Of a stretch of 10,706 nt of DNA, positions 5,752 through 10,706 are shown piece after piece (positions within the stretch are counted from its first letter, which is position 1; each line of letters begins with the position of its first letter). The stretch spans positions 3,960 through 14,665 of the forward strand of contig MHHP01000009.1 in assembly GCA_001817055.1 (NCBI GenBank). The letters run 5' to 3'. Source of the stretch: Candidatus Andersenbacteria bacterium RIFCSPHIGHO2_02_FULL_45_11. Lineage in GTDB: Bacteria > Patescibacteriota > Andersenbacteria > UBA10190. A program made the position numbers and the translations under genes. Under the pieces are notes generated by a model, which had not been told where the DNA came from, did no database searches, and was given only the letters and a program-made list of their open reading frames with translations.

Positions 5752-6885
5752 ATGCCCAAAAATTCCCCAAAGATCGCAATTGTCCACGATGAACTAGTCC
5801 GCAGGGGTGGGGCAGAGAGGGTATTAGAAGAGTTACTGCGTATATACCCGCAGGCAGACGTATACGCCCTGTATGCGGGAAACATCCCTCGCATGACAGT
5901 TGATGGGCGAACGTATCACATTCATACATCTTCATTACAAAAGCTTCCCGCGTGGTTTCGACGCCATCCTGGAAGAGTATTGCCTCTGTTACCTCAAGCG
6001 GCTGAGCAATTTGATTTGTCTAATTACGATCTAGTTATCAGTAGTGCGAGCGGATTTGCAAAAGGAGTGGTAACGCGTTCAAACGTTCCGCACTTATGCT
6101 ACTGTCATACGCCAACCCGGTACCTGTGGGATAACAGCCTTACAGCACTGAAGAGAAGGCCTCGCAGTGCATTCTTCTTACGATTCCTATTCCATTATTT
6201 GCGGATGATAGACTTTACAGCTTCTCAACGTCCGGATGCATATGTTGCAAATTCTGAATATACACGGTCGCGTATTGAAACGTATTATCGACGGAATGCA
6301 ACTGTCGTATTTCCACCTATAGATACTGATTTTTTTACCCCTCGACTCGCTTCGCTCGCTCAGGGTAAACACCCCGGATATTTTCTCTGCGTTGGAAGAC
6401 TTACGCAAGAAAAGTGGTTTGATCATGCAATCGCCGTTGCGGAAAAATTGGGGTTACATCTTCGGATTGTCGGAACAGGGAGCGATGAGAAACGACTACG
6501 AAAGCTTGCGGGCAAGCATACCGAATTCTTAGGACGGCAAACACCAGAGCAAATGCGAGAGCTGTACCGGGGCGCACGAGCCTTCATTCAACCAGGAGTA
6601 GAAGATTTTGGCATGGCAAGTGTTGAGGCCCTTGCTTGCGGCACGCCCGTTATTGCATATGGCAAGGGTGGCATTTTGGAAATTATTACGAACGGCGTGC
6701 AGGGAGTGCTCTACCAAGACCAACTTCCAGAAGCCCTTGCAGAATCAATTCGGCAGTTCTTACGCATTGAGCGAGCGTTTTACCCTGGCAATCTACAAAA
6801 AAGAGCAATGCAGTTTACGGTCGAGAACTTTCGAAATGGCATTGCACGCGAGGTTGAACATATGCTCTCGTTAAGGAATACTTGA
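5752..6885 (+). CDS. GT4-family (GT-B fold) glycosyltransferase
   Basis: Cytoplasmic, probably membrane-associated retaining glycosyltransferase using a nucleotide sugar. It resembles mannosyl- or glucosyltransferases of surface polysaccharide or glycolipid synthesis; acceptor unknown. The 377-residue length is normal. The N-terminal Rossmann domain begins KIAIVHDELVRRGGAERV (7-24), with the glycine-containing GGAE loop, and includes CYCHTPTRYLWD (116-127). The linker VVFPPIDTDFF (185-195) leads to the C-terminal domain with the strand FLCVGRLTQEKWFD (211-224). E284 and E292 form the EX7E motif in EDFGMASVEALACGTPVI, the donor-binding signature. Residues 195-206 come from a 36-bp palindromic insert in the interdomain loop, so the active site should be unaffected. 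The ATG at 5752 is chosen over a TTG at 5734, which lies in the promoter. hpf follows after 3 bases. Confidence 0.9.
   Translation: MPKNSPKIAIVHDELVRRGGAERVLEELLRIYPQADVYALYAGNIPRMTVDGRTYHIHTSSLQKLPAWFRRHPGRVLPLLPQAAEQFDLSNYDLVISSASGFAKGVVTRSNVPHLCYCHTPTRYLWDNSLTALKRRPRSAFFLRFLFHYLRMIDFTASQRPDAYVANSEYTRSRIETYYRRNATVVFPPIDTDFFTPRLASLAQGKHPGYFLCVGRLTQEKWFDHAIAVAEKLGLHLRIVGTGSDEKRLRKLAGKHTEFLGRQTPEQMRELYRGARAFIQPGVEDFGMASVEALACGTPVIAYGKGGILEIITNGVQGVLYQDQLPEALAESIRQFLRIERAFYPGNLQKRAMQFTVENFRNGIAREVEHMLSLRNT
6334..6369 (+). repeat. 36-bp in-frame palindrome-ended element within the GT4 gene
   Basis: TTTACCC (6334-6340) and GGGTAAA (6363-6369) are perfect 7-base inverted ends around a 22-base core made of TCGCT-like units (ACTCGCTTCGCTCGCTC). 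The whole is 12 codons, starts on a codon boundary and encodes FTPRLASLAQGK. It lies in the variable loop between the DTDFF motif and the first strand of the C-terminal domain. The core phrase is one I recall as a repeated sequence in environmental bacterial assemblies, but I cannot count copies here. Confidence 0.5.
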
Positions 6886-6888
6886 TAT

Positions 6889-7197
6889 ATGAAACATTCC
6901 CTAAAATTAGAACATATAGAGATAAGCGATATGGATAGGCAGCAGCTTGAGGAGAAGCTAGATCGGCTGCATAAGCATCTGGTATCACCATACGTTATTG
7001 ATGTGCTCATTGCGCATGATACTCACCATACGCAAGGTGATGTGAATCGGTGCAGAATTAATATTGAGCAAGAAGGAAAGGTCTATCACGCGGAGCGGAG
7101 TGAGAGCACCATTCAGGACGCAATAGATTCCGTTATTACAGCCCTAAAATCCGAGCTTCTTTCCAGCCACGATCGACGAAAGGAACACAACGCGTAA
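6889..7197 (+). CDS. hpf: Short ribosome hibernation promoting factor (HPF/RaiA/YfiA family)
   Basis: Ribosome-associated stress protein that occupies the mRNA and tRNA channel of the 30S subunit and silences translation in stationary phase or starvation. The 102 residues correspond to the short form, with the conserved N-terminal domain only (beta-alpha-beta-beta-beta-alpha), and without the ~60-residue dimerisation tail of long HPF. Recognisable parts are LEHIEISDMDRQQLEEKLDRL (first strand and helix) and YHAERSESTIQDAIDSVITALKSEL, which matches the family's AE-S-D-hyAAID-hyhh-LE-QL pattern. An AAGGAA about 10 bases before the ATG may help initiation. The gene sits 3 bases after the GT4 gene and 8 bases before secA. 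hpf directly upstream of secA is also the order in Bacillus, supporting the call. Confidence 0.85.
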   Translation: MKHSLKLEHIEISDMDRQQLEEKLDRLHKHLVSPYVIDVLIAHDTHHTQGDVNRCRINIEQEGKVYHAERSESTIQDAIDSVITALKSELLSSHDRRKEHNA

Positions 7198-7205
7198 TTT
7201 GTCGT

Positions 7206-9836
7206 ATGGGCTTGTTTAGTTTTATTTCATTTACAGGTACTTCGCGGCATGAAAAGGCTGCCGATCAGTATCGCCCTACCGTTGACGCAATTAACGCGCT
7301 CGAATCTACGGTTTCTGCGCTTTCTGACGATGAGTTGCGGAATTTTGTGATGCAATGGAAAGGTAAAGAAAGGGAAGTACTAGAGGCTCATGTTGCGGAA
7401 ATATTTGCAGGCATACGAGAAGCTGCGAAGCGCATACTCAATATGCGGCATTTTGACGTGCAGCTATTAGGAGGATTAGCCCTACTAAAAAACAGCATTG
7501 CGGAAATGAAAACAGGAGAAGGAAAAACTCTTGTTGCAACTCTTCCCCTTATATTCAATACCCTCACGGGCAAAGGAACCCATTTGGTTACGGTAAACGA
7601 ATACTTGGCAGCGCGCGATGCCGATTGGATGCGGCCGGTGTATGAATTTTTTGGGCTTACGGTCGGCGTTATATTATCTGGCCAATCTTCTGAAGAAAAG
7701 CGTGCTGCGTATGCGGCGGATATTACCTACGGAACAAACAACGAGTTTGGATTTGATTATTTGCGCGATAATATGGCAGGTACCATTGAACAACTCGTGC
7801 AGCGTACACTGCATTATGCGCTTGTAGACGAGGTAGACAGCATCTTAATCGATGAGGCTCGTACCCCGCTTATTATTTCCGCACCAGATGCGGACTCCAC
7901 AACTTTGTATGACCAATTTTCACGGCTTGTTCCAAGCCTTAAAGAAGATGAACACTACAACATTGATGAAAAGCGAAAGGCTGCAACACTGACGGATGAA
8001 GGAGTAAACTTCGTAGAAAAGCAGCTGGGAATTGAAAACATTTATGCAGAAAAAGGAATCCGGTTCGTCCATCATTTGGAACAAGCTTTGCGCGCGCATA
8101 CAATCTATCATCGCGATAAGGACTATATCGTTCAAGACGGCAAGGTAGTCATCGTAGATGAGTTCACAGGGCGCCTTATGGAGGGTCGCCGATATTCCGA
8201 AGGGTTACACCAGGCGTTGGAAGCAAAAGAAAAGGTAGCAGTACAACAAGAGAGCCGTACGCTTGCGTCCATTACATTCCAGAACTTCTTCCGCCTCTAT
8301 GCTCATATTGGAGGCATGACAGGTACAGCCGTAACGTCTGCGGAAGAGTTTGAGAAAGTATATAACCTGGATGTGGTAGTGGTGCCGCCAAATAGAGTAT
8401 TAACCCGCCAAGATAAACCAGACCGGATCTATATTAATGAAAAGGTGAAGTTTGAGCAGCTCGTAAACAATATTAAGCATCGGCACGAAACTGGGCAGCC
8501 GGTGTTGGTTGGAACCATAGCAATTGAAAAGTCAGAATACATTTCAGAGCTCTTGAAGCTAAAAGGAGTTCCCCATGAAGTGCTTAATGCGAAACATCAT
8601 GCACGGGAAGCTGAGATCATTGCGCGAGCAGGGCAAAAAGGTGCCGTTACCATTTCAACAAACATGGCAGGACGTGGTACGGATATTAAACTAGGCGAAG
8701 GAGTTGCGGCGCTAGGCGGGCTTACGGTGCTTGGAACCGAACGACATGAGGCCAGGCGTATCGATAACCAGCTGCGTGGGCGCTCAGGGCGGCAGGGAGA
8801 TCCGGGAGAAACGCAATTCTATGTAAGTATGGAAGACGATGTAATGCGGGTATTCGGAGGTTCCAAAATGAAGAGTATTATGGAGCGCCTTAATGTTCCG
8901 GAAGATGAACCTCTGGAAAATCGGATGGTGAGCCGGGCACTGGAAGGTGCACAGGAGCGAGTAGAGGGCTACTACTTCGACATGCGTAAGCAAGTATTGT
9001 CATATGACGACGTACTTAATAAACAGCGTAATGCGATATATACGCTGCGCCGTTCTATTTTGGAATCTAATATGTGGAAAGAGCCGAATCGCGACGCACT
9101 CACATTACATGACCGACTACTAGAATTAATGAAAGAACAGGCTCAAATTCTTACTATGGCGCATGCGAATGGAGAAATGATAGAAGAATGGAATGTTGAG
9201 GAAATTGCAGAATCGCTTCACGCTATTACAAACTTTCCAACGCAAGAAATTCATACAAAGCTACAAGAACTCATTGTTCAAAACAGTGCATCTGGCCCTG
9301 AAGCTGCGCAAGCAGCCCTACAAGAAGAAGTTGCAAACGTGATTACATATACCCTCACGCAGAAACAAACTGCCATCGGCACAGATACTATGAATCAGCT
9401 GGAAAAAGATGCTGCACTGCGTTCAATAGATACATATTGGATGGACCACCTAGACGCCATGGATTATTTGCGCACTGGAATTGGGCTTCGAGGATATGGG
9501 CAGCGAGACCCATTGGTTGAGTATCAAAAGGAAGGGCATCGTATGTTCCAAGAACTCTTAGGTACCATTAAAGCATCGTTCCTAGATAGTACGCTGCGCG
9601 CAGAAGCCGTGAAGCAAGAATCACAATCAGGAATTGCACATCATGATGAAGGAGGGCATGTACATGAGTTAGCACATGGCCATAGCCATGATGACGGTCA
9701 TGATCATTCCGGCCATTCACATGCTGCACAAACAACTTCAGAGGGTACGCTGCATAACCCGTACAAGGATGTAGGGAGAAACGATCCGTGCCCATGTGGG
9801 TCGGGAAAGAAATTTAAGAAATGTCATGGGGCGTAA
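7206..9836 (+). CDS. secA: Protein translocase ATPase subunit SecA
   Basis: ATPase motor that pushes unfolded preproteins through SecYEG. The 876-residue length is normal (E. coli 901). Visible motifs: Walker A TGEGKT (103-108), Walker B DEVDS (208-212) followed by ILIDEARTPLIIS, TNMAGRGTD (485-493) and GTERHEARRIDNQLRGRSGRQGD (510-532) of the second nucleotide-binding domain. The helical wing and scaffold region includes YWMDHLDAMDYLRTGIGLRGYGQRDPL near 750. The C-terminus DPCPCGSGKKFKKCHGA (860-876) is an intact zinc-binding SEC-C motif, with C862, C864, C873 and H874, which binds SecB or ribosomes in other species. Between them lies a striking linker with 11 histidines in 28 residues (812-839). 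All ATPase residues appear intact. No clear Shine-Dalgarno site precedes the ATG. Confidence 0.98.
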   Translation: MGLFSFISFTGTSRHEKAADQYRPTVDAINALESTVSALSDDELRNFVMQWKGKEREVLEAHVAEIFAGIREAAKRILNMRHFDVQLLGGLALLKNSIAEMKTGEGKTLVATLPLIFNTLTGKGTHLVTVNEYLAARDADWMRPVYEFFGLTVGVILSGQSSEEKRAAYAADITYGTNNEFGFDYLRDNMAGTIEQLVQRTLHYALVDEVDSILIDEARTPLIISAPDADSTTLYDQFSRLVPSLKEDEHYNIDEKRKAATLTDEGVNFVEKQLGIENIYAEKGIRFVHHLEQALRAHTIYHRDKDYIVQDGKVVIVDEFTGRLMEGRRYSEGLHQALEAKEKVAVQQESRTLASITFQNFFRLYAHIGGMTGTAVTSAEEFEKVYNLDVVVVPPNRVLTRQDKPDRIYINEKVKFEQLVNNIKHRHETGQPVLVGTIAIEKSEYISELLKLKGVPHEVLNAKHHAREAEIIARAGQKGAVTISTNMAGRGTDIKLGEGVAALGGLTVLGTERHEARRIDNQLRGRSGRQGDPGETQFYVSMEDDVMRVFGGSKMKSIMERLNVPEDEPLENRMVSRALEGAQERVEGYYFDMRKQVLSYDDVLNKQRNAIYTLRRSILESNMWKEPNRDALTLHDRLLELMKEQAQILTMAHANGEMIEEWNVEEIAESLHAITNFPTQEIHTKLQELIVQNSASGPEAAQAALQEEVANVITYTLTQKQTAIGTDTMNQLEKDAALRSIDTYWMDHLDAMDYLRTGIGLRGYGQRDPLVEYQKEGHRMFQELLGTIKASFLDSTLRAEAVKQESQSGIAHHDEGGHVHELAHGHSHDDGHDHSGHSHAAQTTSEGTLHNPYKDVGRNDPCPCGSGKKFKKCHGA
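9639..9722 (+). other. Histidine-rich linker in SecA
   Basis: Residues 812-839 of SecA contain 11 histidines and several aspartates in HX and HXH patterns (for example HGHSHDDGHDHSGHSH). This segment joins the helical scaffold to the SEC-C zinc finger. It is low-complexity and likely disordered. The composition suggests metal binding or pH-responsive behaviour; this is inference only. Confidence 0.7.
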
Positions 9837-9839
9837 ATT

Positions 9840-10253
9840 ATGAAAATCGGGATTATTGGTAGTATGCAATTTACGGAAAAAATGCTTGAGATTCGCGAGC
9901 AGCTAACCGCGCTCGGGCACAATGCGTTTGTTACAGATTTGCATGAGGCGTTTATTGGAAAAACCGACGAGGAAAAAGAAGTCATTAAAATTCACCAGAA
10001 AAATAATATGGATGCGATTCGTGAATTCTGGGATGCCATGCAAGGTGCGGATGCAGTATTGGTGCTAAATCTTGATAAGCGTGGAATCGCAAATTACATA
10101 GGTGGCAACACCCTTATGGAGATGGGCTTTGCGCATGTACTATATCAAAAGATATTTCTCTACCATCCAATTCCGGAGATTCCATACTATAAAACGGAGA
10201 TTGAAGCTATGAAGCCCGTTATTATCAGCGAAGATTTATCAAAGATTGCATGA
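9840..10253 (+). CDS. Nucleoside 2-deoxyribosyltransferase-like protein
   Basis: Small Rossmann-like protein of 137 residues. The N-terminal MKIGIIGSM is a nucleotide-type strand and loop. GADAVLVLNLDKRGIANYIGGNTLMEMGFAHVLYQKIFL (69-107) resembles the core of nucleoside 2-deoxyribosyltransferases, in which a Glu in a G-T-x-x-E-x-G-x-A context is the nucleophile. Here that would be E94 in GNTLMEMGFA. The C-terminal YYKTEIEAMKPVII is a conserved-looking tail. Likely role: cleavage of, or base exchange on, (deoxy)nucleosides or nucleotides for salvage or pool cleaning; the substrate is not assignable, and related folds (the LOG or DUF4406 type) are alternatives. It begins 3 bases after secA, so it is in the same transcript. 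A MTH1-like NUDIX gene follows, reinforcing a nucleotide theme. Confidence 0.65.
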   Translation: MKIGIIGSMQFTEKMLEIREQLTALGHNAFVTDLHEAFIGKTDEEKEVIKIHQKNNMDAIREFWDAMQGADAVLVLNLDKRGIANYIGGNTLMEMGFAHVLYQKIFLYHPIPEIPYYKTEIEAMKPVIISEDLSKIA

Positions 10254-10278
10254 CGCTAACCAGAGTAATTTTCTTCGT

Positions 10279-10337
10279 TGTCATGCCGGACTTGATCCGG
10301 CATCCACGTGGATTCCGGCTCGGAGGCCGGAATGACA
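10279..10337 (+). repeat. 59-bp cloverleaf-forming palindromic repeat element
   Basis: Outer arms TGTCA (10279-10283) and TGACA (10333-10337) enclose three self-complementary units. These are GCCGGA-cttga-TCCGGC (10285-10301), the 12-base perfect palindrome ATCCACGTGGAT (10302-10313), and TTCCGGC-tcggag-GCCGGAA (10313-10332). The whole can fold as a four-way cruciform in DNA or a cloverleaf in RNA. It fills most of the 94-base gap between two same-strand genes and has no T tract, so it is not a standard terminator. The sequence belongs to a GTCATgCCGG...GGAATGAC type of dispersed repeat that I recall from many bacterial genomes. Confidence 0.8.
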
Positions 10338-10347
10338 GTTGCGTTAT

Positions 10348-10706
10348 ATGACAAAGAAAGTTCTTACGCTTTGCATTATTCACCAACACAACAGGGTATT
10401 ACTTGGCATGAAAAAGCGGGGGTTTGGAGCCGGGAGATGGAACGGGTTTGGAGGAAAGGTGCTAGAGAATGAAGGTATAGAAGATGCGACACGGCGAGAA
10501 ACACTGGAAGAGGCTGGCATAATTCTAGATGATATAGAGAAAGTTGGAATTTTAGAGTTTGGGTTTCGGTCGCCAATACGGCGGCCAAGCGCCATCCGCC
10601 CACTGGCGGAGGCACTCGAAGTTCACATTTTTAAAGCAACTGAGTTTTCTGGAGAACCTATTGAAACGGAAGAAATGAGACCTCACTGGTTTGAAATCTC
10701 AGAAAT
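10348..10706 (+). CDS. MTH1-like NUDIX hydrolase (oxidised purine dNTP diphosphatase), 3' end outside window
   Basis: Probable hydrolase of 8-oxo-dGTP or other oxidised purine nucleotides, releasing pyrophosphate and preventing mutagenic incorporation. About 119 residues are visible. The stretch LLGMKKRGFGAGRWNGFGGKV (18-38) is almost identical to human MTH1 from memory. The NUDIX box G36-x5-E42-x7-R50-E51-T-L-E54-E55-A-G57-I58 is complete, with a Thr at one position usually aliphatic. N32 corresponds to the substrate-binding Asn of MTH1, and EEMRPHWF (108-115) to its MRPCWF region, so the substrate site is largely kept. Residues about 74-89 (RSPIRRPSAIRPLAEA) look like an in-frame repeat insert. 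The ATG at 10348 gives the normal family N-terminus; an in-frame TTG 9 bases earlier is unnecessary. The true stop lies outside the window. Confidence 0.88.
   Translation, partial: MTKKVLTLCIIHQHNRVLLGMKKRGFGAGRWNGFGGKVLENEGIEDATRRETLEEAGIILDDIEKVGILEFGFRSPIRRPSAIRPLAEALEVHIFKATEFSGEPIETEEMRPHWFEISE
10567..10614 (+). repeat. Possible in-frame GC-rich palindromic insert in the NUDIX gene
   Basis: A 48-bp GC-rich stretch (16 codons) contains stacked inverted repeats: CGCC-aatac-GGCG (10571-10583) and TCCGCC-cact-GGCGGA (10595-10610). It is much richer in GC than the flanking AT-rich gene. It falls between the post-NUDIX strand ending GFGF-like and the LEVHIF strand, where MTH1 has only a short turn. 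The boundaries are estimated from that comparison, not seen as exact repeats. Confidence 0.45.

Noticed and set aside
7082..7110. GCGGAGCGGAGTGAGAGC in hpf as another repeat insert
   Set aside because: The protein there aligns with the hpf family without extra residues, so it is native coding sequence that looks repetitive.
10376..10615. Minus-strand open frames opposite the NUDIX gene
   Set aside because: The forward frame has an intact NUDIX motif. The reverse frames are open by base composition and show no domain.
1..10706. CRISPR array, tRNA, rRNA, integrase or defence system
   Set aside because: No regularly spaced direct repeats, RNA gene signatures or matching protein motifs were found.

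Overview
The window looks like chromosomal DNA from a Patescibacteria (Candidate Phyla Radiation) bacterium, probably Parcubacteria-like. This is an inference from gene order, compact spacing, near-leaderless starts, short housekeeping proteins and in-frame palindromic repeats. No marker in the window fixes the class. All credible genes are on the + strand. No gap between genes exceeds 100 bases. I see no tRNA, rRNA, CRISPR array, insertion sequence or transposase.

Region 1 (1-2684) is the end of a ribosomal protein/RNA polymerase cluster: rpsD (5' end outside the window), rpoA, rplQ, rplM and rpsI. The rplQ/rplM and rplM/rpsI junctions are ATGA overlaps. The cluster ends at a 7-bp GC-rich hairpin. 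An exact TATAAT lies 9 bases before the rplQ start.

Region 2 (2699-5711) holds a large multi-membrane GT-C-type glycosyltransferase with an N-terminal exported domain, then an unrecognised 158-residue two-helix membrane protein. It is closed by a strong intrinsic terminator. The glycosyltransferase carries an exactly 84-bp, in-frame, doubly palindromic insert in a loop between membrane helices.

Region 3 (5717-10706) begins with a well-formed promoter placed so that transcription should start at or next to the ATG of a GT4 glycosyltransferase. It continues through a short hibernation factor (hpf), secA, a nucleoside 2-deoxyribosyltransferase-like protein and a partial MTH1-like NUDIX hydrolase. 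The hpf-secA order is familiar from Firmicutes. The last two genes suggest nucleotide salvage or nucleotide-pool cleaning. A 59-bp element that could fold into a cloverleaf or cruciform lies between them.

The main unusual signal is a set of four unrelated palindromic elements in about 6.3 kb. Three appear to be in-frame within protein-coding genes at loop positions (glycosyltransferase 2, GT4, NUDIX) and one is intergenic. They resemble in concept the Rickettsia palindromic elements that insert into genes and are tolerated. A second signal is -10 boxes 6-9 bases before start codons, which suggests leaderless transcription of several genes.
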